Shown here: piece by piece, positions 10,358 through 18,926 of the stretch
How the letters are laid out: each line of letters starts with the position of its first letter
Position numbering within the stretch: the stretch's first letter is position 1
Assembly: GCA_040391135.1 (NCBI GenBank)
Contig: JBEBYL010000002.1
Location: forward strand, 1 to 64,000
DNA length: 64,000 nt
DNA from: G025836975 sp040391135
Lineage (GTDB): Bacteria > Pseudomonadota > Gammaproteobacteria > Burkholderiales > Burkholderiaceae_B
Reading direction: 5' to 3'
The notes under the pieces: generated by a model
Seen by the model: only the letters and a program-made list of their open reading frames with translations
Databases searched by the model: none
Told to the model about the DNA's origin: nothing
Translations under genes and position numbers: made by a program

Positions 10358-10935
10358 GCACCCTGCCTGAGACCCTCGTGCTGGATACCTGCGTCCTGAT
10401 CTCCAATGTCTTGCGCAGGGCATTATTGCGCCTGGCCGCCCAGGGCTGTTTTGAATTGGCATGGAGCCCCGTCATCGGCGACGAATGGCGGCGCAACGCC
10501 GCGCGCCTGTGGAGCGTTTCCGACGCCGATGTGCAAGAGCAATGGGACGCCCTGCAACTGGCGTTTCCGCTGGCGGACCAGGGCGACGTGACCGAGTTCA
10601 AAGCTGGCCTGCGGCGCAGCGACCCCAAGGACTGGCATGTGGTCGCGGCCGGCCGGGCGGTGCTGGCGCGGCGGCCGCAGGGCGGCGTGGCCATCGTTAC
10701 ACGCAATATCAGGGACTTCAATCGGTCCGAACTTCGCGGCCTTGGGCTGGAACTGCTGGACCCCGATCAATTGCTGCTTCGCTGCTGGCAGGATCATCCC
10801 GGCATGATGTCGGACCTGCTTCGCAAGCTGCCCGATTATGCCTTGGCTCCGGGCAGGGATCCCGAACCGGTAGAGGCCATTCTTCGGCGCGAGCGTCTTT
10901 TTAGGTTGAACAGGCTTTGTCTATGTCCAGCATGA
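10354..10935 (+). CDS. PIN-domain protein (putative ribonuclease)
   Basis: A 193-residue protein with an N-terminal PIN-fold signature: VLDTCVLISNVLRR (about 9-22) supplies the first acidic residue, DEWRR the second, and DWHVVAAG and VTRNIRDFN the later acidic positions. PIN domains are usually metal-dependent RNases, often toxins. No antitoxin gene is next to it. It starts at a TTG that overlaps the recO stop by four bases, with GGAG about 12 bases upstream, so it appears translationally coupled to recO. A housekeeping RNA-processing role is possible but unproven. Confidence 0.75.
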   Translation: MSTLPETLVLDTCVLISNVLRRALLRLAAQGCFELAWSPVIGDEWRRNAARLWSVSDADVQEQWDALQLAFPLADQGDVTEFKAGLRRSDPKDWHVVAAGRAVLARRPQGGVAIVTRNIRDFNRSELRGLGLELLDPDQLLLRCWQDHPGMMSDLLRKLPDYALAPGRDPEPVEAILRRERLFRLNRLCLCPA

Positions 10936-11816
10936 AACGGGGCGTGGTCCTGTCGGTGTTTTCGTCCTGCCTCTTCGCCGCCATTTATTACTATGCGACG
11001 ATACTGGACCCGCTCAGCGGCGAGGAAATCTTCGCCTGGCGCGTGGTCTTGGCCTTGCCGGCCCTGGCGCTGCTTATTTCCCGCGCGCGAGGCTGGGACG
11101 AGATCCGGTCCATCCATGGCCGGCTGCGCGGCGAAGTGCGCCTGGGCGTGCTGCTGCTTGTCAGCGCCATGCTGATCGGCGTGCAATTATGGCTGTTCGT
11201 ATGGGCGCCGCTGCATGGGAAGGCTCTGGACGTGTCCATGGGCTACTTCCTGCTGCCGCTGGTCATGGTGGTGGTGGGGCGCGTCGTCTATAAGGAAAGG
11301 CTCACCCGCATCCAGACTGTGGCGGTCCTGGTGGCGGCGCTGGGCGTCGCGCATGAACTGTTCCGGGTCAATTCGTTTTCATGGGCGACGGCCCTGGTGA
11401 TGTTCGGCTATCCGCCTTATTTCATGCTGCGCCGCGTCTTGCGTATGGGTTCGCTTAGCACCTTGTGGTTCGACATGCTGTTGATAGCGCCGGCCGCCGT
11501 ATTCATCCTGTATACCCAGGAAGTAAGTGTGCTGGCCCAGTTTACCCAGGCACCCAGGCTGCTGTGGCTGGTCCCGGTGCTGGGCTTGATCAGCTCAACG
11601 GCCCTGATAGGCTATATCTCGGCCAGCCGCATGCTGCCCCTGGGGCTGTTCGGGCTGCTGGGCTATGTGGAACCCGTCTTGCTTTTTTGGGTAGCCTACC
11701 TGTTCTTGGACGAGGGCATAAGCCCATCCGCCTGGCTGACTTATATACCGATCTGGCTTGCTGTTGCGTTGATGGCGGCGGAAGGTGCGCGCAAGTGGCA
11801 GCAGGAAGGGCGCTAA
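10923..11816 (+). CDS. rarD: EamA-family carrier RarD
   Basis: A ten-helix inner-membrane protein of the drug/metabolite transporter superfamily. The 297-residue sequence matches RarD proteins throughout, including GEEIFAWRVVLALPAL, LWLFVWAPLHGKALDVSMGYFLLPL and PLGLFGLLGYVEPVLLFW. The substrate is not known; the family name comes from chloramphenicol-resistance work. I take ATG 10923; a TTG six bases earlier or ATG 10932 is also possible. The start overlaps the 3' end of the PIN gene. A strong terminator follows. Confidence 0.85.
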   Translation: MSSMKRGVVLSVFSSCLFAAIYYYATILDPLSGEEIFAWRVVLALPALALLISRARGWDEIRSIHGRLRGEVRLGVLLLVSAMLIGVQLWLFVWAPLHGKALDVSMGYFLLPLVMVVVGRVVYKERLTRIQTVAVLVAALGVAHELFRVNSFSWATALVMFGYPPYFMLRRVLRMGSLSTLWFDMLLIAPAAVFILYTQEVSVLAQFTQAPRLLWLVPVLGLISSTALIGYISASRMLPLGLFGLLGYVEPVLLFWVAYLFLDEGISPSAWLTYIPIWLAVALMAAEGARKWQQEGR

Positions 11817-11900
11817 TGCCCATGCAGCGACAGGCTGTCCCCCATGAATCAGGTCTGGGGCGGGAGCCGCCCCGTTAATGCTAAAAGACCGCCGATGTAA

Positions 11901-11938
11901 AAAACCCGGATCGGCGCCAAGGCCTGATCCGGGTTTTT
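11901..11938. terminator. Bidirectional terminator between rarD and the BI-1 gene
   Basis: A perfect 12-bp stem (AAAACCCGGATC / GATCCGGGTTTT) with a 13-base loop. A-tract and T-tract on both sides let it work for both converging genes. Confidence 0.92.
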
Positions 11939-11989
11939 GCTTGCCGTGATCTGCGTTTCGGGCGGCCGTGCCACCCGAAAACACAAGGA

Positions 11990-12697
11990 TTATTCGCGGT
12001 TGCCGCCGAAGATGCCCAGCAGCATCAGCAGGTTGGCGAAAATGTTGTAGACGTCCAGGTAGATGGCCAGGGTGGCGGTAACGTAATTGGTTTCGCCGCC
12101 ATTGATGACGCGTTGCAGGTCCACCAGCAGCAAAGCCGAGAAAATGGCGATGGCCATGACCGAAATGGTCAGCATGAGCGCCGGCAACTGCAGGAAGATA
12201 TTGGCCAGCGACGCGACGATAAGAATGACGACACCGATGAACAGGAATTTGTGCATGGTGGAGAAGTCGCGCTTGCTGGTCGTGGCCACGCTGGCCATGG
12301 CACCAAACACCACAGCGGTGCCGCCGAAGGCCATCATGATGAGCTGCGACCCGTTGGCCAGGCCCATGACATGGCCCAACAGGCGCGACAGCATGATGCC
12401 CATGAAGAAAGTAAAGGCCAGCAGCAGGGCGACGCCCAGCGAACTGTTCTTGTTGCGCTCGATAAGATACATCAGGCCGAAGGCGCCCACCAGGAAGACG
12501 ATGGCGCTGGTGCCCGGGCTGCTGCCCATCACCTGATTGATGCCGGTATTCAGGCCGACCAGCGCGCCCAGCACGGTGGGTATCAGCGAAAGGGTCAGCA
12601 GCCAATAAGTATTGCGCATGACGCGGTTGCGTACCGCCAGCGATGATGCGGAGGCGTAGCCGTTGGCGTCTGCGAGAGGTTGACGAAAGTCGCTCAT
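11990..12697 (-). CDS. Bax inhibitor-1 (BI-1/YccA) family membrane protein
   Basis: A 235-residue inner-membrane protein with about seven hydrophobic segments and the BI-1 pattern (RNTYWLLTLSLIPTVLGALVG near the N terminus, an internal LLLVDLQRVINGGETNYVTATLAIYLDVYNIF-type C-terminal segment with conserved Asp residues). Relatives include YccA, which interacts with FtsH, and calcium-leak channels. AAAGGA precedes the ATG. It stands alone on the - strand, closed by the shared terminator. Confidence 0.9.
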   Translation of the reverse strand: MSDFRQPLADANGYASASSLAVRNRVMRNTYWLLTLSLIPTVLGALVGLNTGINQVMGSSPGTSAIVFLVGAFGLMYLIERNKNSSLGVALLLAFTFFMGIMLSRLLGHVMGLANGSQLIMMAFGGTAVVFGAMASVATTSKRDFSTMHKFLFIGVVILIVASLANIFLQLPALMLTISVMAIAIFSALLLVDLQRVINGGETNYVTATLAIYLDVYNIFANLLMLLGIFGGNRE

Positions 12698-12829
12698 GTT
12701 CTATCCTTTGGTTCTTGAAGCTATTGGACAGGCCTGCGCGGCCCAGGTTCCATAATCGTAGTGCCAGAATAACTTACAAATAACTGAATATGCAAGCCAA
12801 ACGGGCACTTATGCGGGTTTCCTCCGACA

Positions 12830-13276
12830 TTATGCGCCTGTATCTTTTGGCGAGACGTCGTGCGCATGCAGATCGTGGCCGGCCTGCTGGTATTCGCGCC
12901 AGCGCTGGCGCGCGGCATTCTTGTCGTCTTCGTGGCCCGACACGATTTCCAGTATGCGCTCGAAGCGCTCAGCGCCCGGCGGGCATTGCAAGTCCAGGTT
13001 GATCAGCCAGGGCGGCGGTCCGGCCTGCGGTGCGGGCATGGGCTCGGTGGCGGTAAGCAGCACCGAGGTCTGCGCGGCCAGCGGATCGTCGGCCTGGACA
13101 TGGGGCACGAAAGCCTCGGGGTCGAAGCCCCACAGCAGGCGGTCGAAACGGGCCAGCCTTTGCTTGTCTTGGGTATAGACAATCAAGCGGCGGCCCGACA
13201 GGTAGTGCTTGCGCACCACTTCGCATGCCATGCGCAGCCGGTCGGCGGCGCCGAAAGCGAAATCCACCCGGCTCAT
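12830..13276 (-). CDS. holC: DNA polymerase III chi subunit
   Basis: Clamp-loader accessory subunit that contacts SSB. The 148-residue length equals the family norm, and the sequence shows the HolC pattern: MSRVDFAFGA start, GRRLIVYTQDKQRLARFDRLLWGF at about 29-52 and PWLINLDLQCPPGAERFERILEIV. The open frame continues upstream into pepA, but ATG 13276 with GGGAG before it is the natural start. It is 53 bases behind pepA on the same strand, the usual pepA-holC pair. Confidence 0.93.
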   Translation of the reverse strand: MSRVDFAFGAADRLRMACEVVRKHYLSGRRLIVYTQDKQRLARFDRLLWGFDPEAFVPHVQADDPLAAQTSVLLTATEPMPAPQAGPPPWLINLDLQCPPGAERFERILEIVSGHEDDKNAARQRWREYQQAGHDLHAHDVSPKDTGA

Positions 13277-13329
13277 TGCGCGGCTCCCGTCCCGACCTGT
13301 GCGGCGTGCCTTATAGCCATGCCGCGGCG

Positions 13330-14829
13330 TCAGGCCTGGCCCAGAAGATACTGCACCAGCAGGGGGACAGGCCGTCCGGAAGCGCCTTTGTCCTTGCCGC
13401 TGCGCCATGCCGTGCCCGCGATATCCAGGTGAGCCCATGGATAGCCGGCTGTAAACCGCGACAGGAAGCAGGCGGCGGTTACGGCGCCGGCCGGGGGGCC
13501 GCCGATATTGGCGATGTCGGCAAAGTTGGAACGCAACTGTTCCTGATAGGCGTCGTCCAGAGGCAGGCGCCAGGCGGTATCGTTGGCCTCGCGGCCGGCG
13601 CGCAGCAGGCTGTCGGCCAGTGCGTCGTCCTTGCTGAACAGGCCGGTATTGACATGCCCCAGAGCAACGACGCAGGCCCCGGTCAGGGTGGCGATGTCGA
13701 TGACGGCGGCCGGCTTGAAGCGCTCGGCATAGGTCAGCGCGTCGCACAGCACCAGGCGGCCTTCGGCATCGGTATTGAGGATTTCAATGGTTTGTCCCGA
13801 CATGCTAGTCACGACATCGCCCGGCTTGTTGGCGCGGCCGCTGGGCAGGTTCTCGCACGCGGGTATCAGGCCGATCACGTCGCGGTCCAGTTCCAGCTCG
13901 GCGACGGCGCGCAGGGTGCCCAGCACACTGGCGGCGCCGCACATGTCGTATTTCATTTCGTCCATGTTGGCGGCGGGCTTGAGCGAAATGCCGCCTGCGT
14001 CAAAGGTGATGCCTTTGCCGACCAGGACGATGGGAGCCTTGCGGTTCTTCGCCGTTGCCTTGCCGCCGGCCGCATGCTTGAGGACGATGAAGGCCGGTGC
14101 TTCGTAGGAGCCGCGTGCAACGGACAGGAAAGAACCCATTTTCAGGGCTTCGATCTGCTTGCGGTCCAGGACTTCGGCCTTCAGGCTCTTGAATTCCTTG
14201 GCGAGTTTTTTTGCGGTATTGCCAAGGTAGGTAGGCGTGCAGACATTGGGAGGCAGATCGCCCAGCAGGCGCGTAAGATTCATGCCGTTGGCCATGGCCC
14301 GGCCTTCGCGCAGGCCGTTTTGCGCCTCGGTGGCCTGGGTGCGGGCTATCCACACCGTTATCTTTCTTAGCTTGGGCGCGTCGTCCTGTTTCTTGCTCAG
14401 TGTCGCGTTGTAGCGATAGGTGGCACGTCCGGCCGCCACAGCGGCGGCCCGCGCCCGGGCACGCAGGCCGGCGTCGGCGCATTCGATGGCGGCCAGGGCG
14501 GATACGCCTTCGGCAAGACCGGCGTTGGCGCAGTAATTGGCAAAGACCAGCTCGCCGGCGGCGTGGGCGGCGGCGTTATAGCTGTCCTGTTTGCCAAGGC
14601 CGACTAAAATGACGCGTGTTGCGGATATTCCGGGTAGATTCCGCAAGACCAGATGGGTATTGGGCTTGCCCTTGAATTCTGTTTTCAGTGCTTCGCGCAA
14701 GGCGCCGTTGCTGGCGCGGTCGATAATGTCGGCGGCCGGGCTCAGGATGCCGTCGCCGAAAACGCCCACCGCCAGAGCCGGTGTTTTGATTTGATGCAAA
14801 GAAGCAGTGGTCTGTGTGCTAAATTCCAT
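13330..14829 (-). CDS. pepA: Leucyl aminopeptidase (M17 family)
   Basis: Cytosolic dizinc aminopeptidase; some members also bind DNA as XerCD accessory factors. The 499-residue protein has an N-terminal macro-like domain (about 1-165) and the catalytic domain with metal and active-site residues in VGKGITFDAGGISLKP (about 268-283), KYDMCGAASV and the signature NTDAEGRL (about 352-359). It is divergent from lptF with 55 bases between them. Confidence 0.96.
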   Translation of the reverse strand: MEFSTQTTASLHQIKTPALAVGVFGDGILSPAADIIDRASNGALREALKTEFKGKPNTHLVLRNLPGISATRVILVGLGKQDSYNAAAHAAGELVFANYCANAGLAEGVSALAAIECADAGLRARARAAAVAAGRATYRYNATLSKKQDDAPKLRKITVWIARTQATEAQNGLREGRAMANGMNLTRLLGDLPPNVCTPTYLGNTAKKLAKEFKSLKAEVLDRKQIEALKMGSFLSVARGSYEAPAFIVLKHAAGGKATAKNRKAPIVLVGKGITFDAGGISLKPAANMDEMKYDMCGAASVLGTLRAVAELELDRDVIGLIPACENLPSGRANKPGDVVTSMSGQTIEILNTDAEGRLVLCDALTYAERFKPAAVIDIATLTGACVVALGHVNTGLFSKDDALADSLLRAGREANDTAWRLPLDDAYQEQLRSNFADIANIGGPPAGAVTAACFLSRFTAGYPWAHLDIAGTAWRSGKDKGASGRPVPLLVQYLLGQA

Positions 14830-14884
14830 TCGAGTTTCCCGAAAGTGTCCATAAGATGCTTACGATTATCCCGCATATTCTCTC

Positions 14885-16009
14885 ATGTCACTATTCAAGC
14901 GTTCCGTAGTATCCGAAATCTCGAGTCACGCAGGCGTCGTGTTCTCGACCTTGCTGGTCGTTTGGCTTAGTGTCCTGCTGGTCCGCCTGCTGGGCGAGGC
15001 CGCTAACGGAACCATAGGCGCCGACGTTGTTTTCGGCCTGGCGACTTTTTCCAGTATCACCGCCTTGCCGGTGATACTGGCCGTATCTCTTTTTATTGCG
15101 GTATTGACCACGGTGACGCGTAATTTCCGCGAGTCGGAAATGGTGGTGTGGTTTGCCAGCGGCTTGTCGCTGAAGGATTGGGTGGGGCCGGTGCTGCGTT
15201 GCGCGGTGCCGGTGGCGGTGGTGATCGCCGTGCTGACGCTGATGGCTTCGCCCTGGGCCTATCGCCAGATCAGCGAGTACAGGCAGCGCTACGAGCAGCG
15301 GTCCGATTTGTCCAAGGTGACGGCGGGGCAGTTCATCGAAACCGAAGACGGCGCCAGGGTGTTTTTCGCCGAGGAACCCACCCGGCCGGGCGAGGAAATG
15401 GGCAATGTGATCGCCAGGGTGATCGATCCGGAATGGCTCAGTGTGATTACGGCCGAAAGCGCGCGCATACAGAACGAAAAGAATGGGGATCGCTTCCTGG
15501 TGCTTAGCGAGGGCCATCGCTACGATTTGAAGCCGGGCAAGCCGGATTTCCGGATGATCGATTTCGAGCGCTATGGTTTCCGGTTGGAAAGCAAGGCCAG
15601 CGCCAGTTCGATCGATGCGGTCCGGCAGATGGCGGAAAGCGAGATCAAGGCGCGGCCGACGGCGCAGCTTTTCACGGACGACAACGACAATGCGCGTTCG
15701 CAGATCATGTGGCGGCTGGCTTTGCCCCTGGCTGCGCTGAATCTGGCTTTGCTGGCGATACCTCTTGGGGCGGTGAACCCCCGCCTGGGCCGGTCGGGGG
15801 ATTTCCTTATCGCGGGCCTGGTAGGGTTGTTGTATATGAACCTGATCAATCTGTCGCGGGGCTGGATAGGGAAGGGGCAACTGAGCTTCGGCGTGGGGGT
15901 GTGGTTGATTCATGCGCTGTTTACGGCGCTGATGATGTACATGATGTGGCGGAAGCTTAGGGTTAAGGCGCCTAAGGAGCCGAAGGGCCAGCGGGGCGTC
16001 GCGGCTTAG
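14885..16009 (+). CDS. lptF: LPS export ABC transporter permease LptF
   Basis: One of the two membrane subunits of the LptB2FG machine that extracts LPS from the inner membrane. The 374-residue protein has the LptF/G layout: about three N-terminal helices (10-115), a periplasmic beta-jellyroll part (about 130-265), then three C-terminal helices (about 275-360). It starts divergently from pepA. LptF normally needs LptG, which in related genomes is the next gene. Here the coding sequence is followed by a 497-base gap with a large palindrome and AT-richer genes, so lptG must be elsewhere. Confidence 0.95.
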   Translation: MSLFKRSVVSEISSHAGVVFSTLLVVWLSVLLVRLLGEAANGTIGADVVFGLATFSSITALPVILAVSLFIAVLTTVTRNFRESEMVVWFASGLSLKDWVGPVLRCAVPVAVVIAVLTLMASPWAYRQISEYRQRYEQRSDLSKVTAGQFIETEDGARVFFAEEPTRPGEEMGNVIARVIDPEWLSVITAESARIQNEKNGDRFLVLSEGHRYDLKPGKPDFRMIDFERYGFRLESKASASSIDAVRQMAESEIKARPTAQLFTDDNDNARSQIMWRLALPLAALNLALLAIPLGAVNPRLGRSGDFLIAGLVGLLYMNLINLSRGWIGKGQLSFGVGVWLIHALFTALMMYMMWRKLRVKAPKEPKGQRGVAA

Positions 16010-16064
16010 CTTGGTATGTAAGATTGATTGCCTTGTAGGCTTTCGGTTCTCAGGTTTCTTAAAC

Positions 16065-16281
16065 GGCGTGGCGAGCAGGCCGGGGCCCTGCTCCCATCGC
16101 TTCGGCCCCTACGGGGCTGCCCTTGCCCTCGCTTCGCAGCGGGGTACGGGCGTGAACTCATGAAATTAGCAGCCCCCGGCTGCTAATTTCATTCAGACAG
16201 CACGCCCTCTTACGCCCCCGCTGCGAAACGAGGGCTGCGGCTTGCTCAAAGGTCGCCTGGCCCCGGCCTGCCCGCCACGCC
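16065..16281. repeat. 217-bp nested inverted repeat (large palindromic element)
   Basis: Three concentric arm pairs: an outer pair of 23 bases (16065-16087 and 16259-16281, 22 of 23 pairing), a middle pair of 20 bases (16125-16144 and 16216-16235, 19 of 20) and a perfect inner 15-bp stem (16160-16174 and 16178-16192) with a 3-base loop. Between the arms pairing is poor, so it would fold as a long cruciform or hairpin with internal loops. No coding frame is supported in it. It lies just behind lptF, at the edge of the AT-richer block, where lptG would be expected. It may be a dispersed repeat, an island end or a transcription barrier. Confidence 0.85.
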
Positions 16282-16423
16282 TTGAAGTTTCATTACGCGT
16301 TGAGGTTCCCGCTTCGTGGAGCTTCATTCGGTTGTGAGTCGCGTTACGGCCTGGCTCCAGGTTCTGTTAGGTCAGGCTTGATATCAAGACTGAGTTGATC
16401 TTGTAACGGCCGATTTCGGCTGC

Positions 16424-16481
16424 GGATTCAACCGGTGGATGCAACATACTAGACGCTACATAAGCAGAAGGAGTGTTGCAT
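16424..16481. mobile_element. Possible IS30-family terminal remnant
   Basis: The stretch from GATTCAACCGGTGGATGCAA (16425-16444) onward, with the inverted pair ATGCAACA (16439-16446) and TGTTGCAT (16474-16481), resembles in my memory the ends of IS30-family elements, which begin with a GATTCAA...GCAACA motif. No transposase gene is left nearby. The remaining bases of the 16010-16506 gap (16010-16064, 16282-16423, 16482-16506) show no gene or clear signal. Confidence 0.35.
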
Positions 16482-16506
16482 TCTCGGCGTCCGACTCATA
16501 TTTTAT

Positions 16507-17253
16507 TTAACTACGGTTGAACCATTCAATCGCATCTGCGCCGGCAGGAATTCGAAATGCAGTCGAACTGTCTTGCACCTTTTGCCAAACAACTTCTGCA
16601 ACGTCAATCGCATACGTAACCGAACCTTTGTAGTTTTGAAAGCCCGATAATACCGAGCCCATAGTAGGCGCGTAATCATCTGGAAACGTGTCCGCGATTC
16701 TCGCATGCGCATTGGTGGCAAAGGCGGTTTCCGGTGCCATGCCAGGTAGCACCACGCCAACCCGAATATTGAATTCCTTTAGCTCCAGTGCCAAGGATTC
16801 GGTAAATGCGACAACCGCTGCTTTGCTGGCGGTGTAGACCGGTAGCAGGGGCAATGCTACTAGCGTTACGGACGAAGCTATATTGACGACAACACCTGCT
16901 CTACGTGCGCGAAATTGGGGCAGAACAGCTTGTGTCATTGCCATCGTGCCGAAGGTATTCGTCTCAAAGACATCGCGTACCGCATCCATCGATGTGCTTT
17001 CGAATGGCCCCAACATTCCAACACCTGCATTGTTCACTAAGACGTCGATAGGTCCAGCTTCCTCGACTGCACGACGGATACTCTCAGCATCAGTCACGTC
17101 TAATTTCAGAATGCGCAAATGCTCAGACTTCGGCAAAACTTCGTCGCGCGGTGTACGCATGGTGGCGATGACTTTCCAATTGCGGTCCAAAAAGTATTTA
17201 GCGATTTCCAAGCCGAATCCGGAAGAGCAGCCAGTGATTAAAACGGTTTTCAT
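16507..17253 (-). CDS. Short-chain dehydrogenase/reductase (classical SDR)
   Basis: A 248-residue NAD(P)-dependent oxidoreductase of unknown substrate. The Rossmann motif TGCSSGFG (about 7-14), NNAG (about 74-77), the catalytic Ser in IASSVT (about 128) and YTASK (Tyr-x-x-x-Lys, about 141-145) are all present. I start at the ATG preceded by AAAAGG; an upstream ATG at 17295 lies in the divergent promoter region. It is the partner of the AraC-type regulator, which starts about 95 bases away on the other strand. Codon use is more AT-rich than in lptF. Confidence 0.85.
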   Translation of the reverse strand: MKTVLITGCSSGFGLEIAKYFLDRNWKVIATMRTPRDEVLPKSEHLRILKLDVTDAESIRRAVEEAGPIDVLVNNAGVGMLGPFESTSMDAVRDVFETNTFGTMAMTQAVLPQFRARRAGVVVNIASSVTLVALPLLPVYTASKAAVVAFTESLALELKEFNIRVGVVLPGMAPETAFATNAHARIADTFPDDYAPTMGSVLSGFQNYKGSVTYAIDVAEVVWQKVQDSSTAFRIPAGADAIEWFNRS

Positions 17254-17347
17254 GTCAATCCTTTTCTTCATGAGAAGCACAACGATAGCCGTCATCCATC
17301 AAACCATCTACAATAGAAAGTCCTAATTTTGTTCGCAGGAGTCCGAT

Positions 17348-18286
17348 ATGGTTGACCCCCTGACATCCGTCGTCACACTTCTTCAGCCGAAAATGGCGTA
17401 TTCGAAAATTGTGACGGGGGCTGGGCGTTGGGGCTTGCGTGGCGAATTTGACCAAGCACCTTTGTTCTGTTGCGTCGTGCTAGAAGGGAAATTGCGCTAC
17501 ACGGTAGATGGTGTAGCGCTTGTAGTCGAGGCTGGTGATTTTGTACTAATCCCGGCTTTGTCGAAATTCTCGGCGTCTAGTTTCGAAGTCCCTTCCGACC
17601 ATGAATGGCAGTCGGAACCTGAACTGCTAGAAAACGGCGAACACCGCAATGGCTTGCTATCGGGTGAAGCCGACGTAAGAACGCTGGTCGGCTTTTGTAA
17701 TTTGACTTCACCAGATTCCGCTTTGCTGTTAACGCTGCTGCCCAAGCTCGTACACATTCGGGGCGACCTTCGATTGTCGTCGCTAGTTCAGTTGGTCATC
17801 GATGAGTCTCGCTCGCAACGGCCCGCCAAGGAAGTAGTGCTGGAACGGCTGCTAGAGGTGCTCCTGATTGAAGCGCTACGCTCGTCGAACAATGCAGCGA
17901 CGTCACAGGGCCTCTTGCGCGGACTCGCCGATATCCGGTTGGCGAGCGCACTTCGACGTATCCATGAGAATCCGGAAGAGCGATGGACCGTTGCGCTATT
18001 GGCGAAAGAATCGGCGATGTCACGTTCCACTTTTTTTGAGCGATTCAGCGTGGCCTTGGGCGTCACCCCAATGGAGTACCTTCTTTCGTGGCGGATGGCG
18101 TTGGCTAGAAATTTTCTTCAACATAAAAAAACAATTGCAGAAGTGGCCGCTCTGGTCGGATACAGTTCATCAAGCACTTTTACCGTCGCCTTCGCTCGGC
18201 ACACGGGCATGCCGCCAGGTCGATATTCTAAATCGCGGCAAAACACAGGCGAGGATATCTCCGATATGGAAATCGCAGCATCGTGA
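17348..18286 (+). CDS. AraC-family regulator with N-terminal cupin-like domain
   Basis: A 312-residue transcription factor. The N-terminal part (about 1-175) fits the AraC N-domain family that binds small effectors (CCVVLEGKLRYTVDG...EAGDFVLIP). The C-terminal two helix-turn-helices occupy about 200-300, with WTVALLAKESAMSRSTFFERF and AEVAALVGYSSSSTFTVAF. It is divergent from the SDR gene and probably controls it. GGAG about six bases upstream supports ATG 17348. Confidence 0.87.
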   Translation: MVDPLTSVVTLLQPKMAYSKIVTGAGRWGLRGEFDQAPLFCCVVLEGKLRYTVDGVALVVEAGDFVLIPALSKFSASSFEVPSDHEWQSEPELLENGEHRNGLLSGEADVRTLVGFCNLTSPDSALLLTLLPKLVHIRGDLRLSSLVQLVIDESRSQRPAKEVVLERLLEVLLIEALRSSNNAATSQGLLRGLADIRLASALRRIHENPEERWTVALLAKESAMSRSTFFERFSVALGVTPMEYLLSWRMALARNFLQHKKTIAEVAALVGYSSSSTFTVAFARHTGMPPGRYSKSRQNTGEDISDMEIAAS

Positions 18287-18326
18287 ATTCTTCACTTGCG
18301 TGCACTATCGGCCATATGCGGACAAA

Positions 18327-18360
18327 AGATAAAAGGCGACCATTAGGCCGCCTTTTATCT
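18327..18360. terminator. Bidirectional terminator between the AraC and DUF1857 genes
   Basis: A perfect 12-bp stem AGATAAAAGGCG / CGCCTTTTATCT with a 10-base loop, in the gap between two converging genes; it has A/T-rich sides for both directions. Confidence 0.8.
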
Positions 18361-18413
18361 TAGATTTTCTCTAATTACATTAGCGCTGCCGAATAATTTG
18401 GCCGCGTCAATGA

Positions 18414-18887
18414 TCAAAGCTGACCGTTGGCAAGCAATTCACGCGTCCGTTTCAATGTCGACAGCAACGCTGCTTTGTAACCCGTCTCACTATCGAACTG
18501 CGCCTGTTCAGTCTTTTCCTCGGGGCCGTTTGGCGCTTTGCCACGCAGACCGAGGTAGCAATAAAAACGAAGCTGTAGGGAACCAGATTCATCCTCGAAC
18601 AGTTCGTTGATGATCGCCCCCTCGCGTGGGCCGGTGACCTGGAAAAATGTCACTTTGCTGTCGGCTTCAAAAGTGATGATCTCGCGCAGCTCTTGCCCCG
18701 CAATCGTCGCTTCGCGCACAATGTGCGTCTTGCTTTCCTCAACAAGGTCGCAACGGGTGCACAGGCCGGGCGGTAAAAACTGACGGGCGTCGCGGGCCTT
18801 AAGCTGGAGCCCTGCCCACGTCTGGGCACGGGTCAATTTGGTTTCTCCGTCGGGGTTCACCGGGACGGTAGCAGTTGAATAAATCAT
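18414..18887 (-). CDS. DUF1857 (AtaL-like, START/SRPBCC-fold) protein
   Basis: A 157-residue cytosolic protein matching the DUF1857 family: IYSTATVPVN start, TRAQTWAGLQLKARDARQFLPPG, then beta strands (EIITFEADSKVTFFQVTGPREG) and a C-terminal helix with TRELLANGQL. The family has a SRPBCC-type cavity and probably binds a hydrophobic ligand; its biochemical role is unknown. AAGGAG precedes ATG 18887. It lies 39 bases behind the NmrA-like gene on the same strand, so the two likely form an operon. Confidence 0.8.
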   Translation of the reverse strand: MIYSTATVPVNPDGETKLTRAQTWAGLQLKARDARQFLPPGLCTRCDLVEESKTHIVREATIAGQELREIITFEADSKVTFFQVTGPREGAIINELFEDESGSLQLRFYCYLGLRGKAPNGPEEKTEQAQFDSETGYKAALLSTLKRTRELLANGQL

Positions 18888-18926
18888 GATGGATCTCCTT
18901 GTGATCAAGAATTACTTGCTTAGTGG

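Noticed and set aside
13277..13747. Upstream extension of holC into pepA
   Set aside because: It overlaps the conserved C-terminal part of pepA on the same strand in another frame; HolC is complete from 13276.
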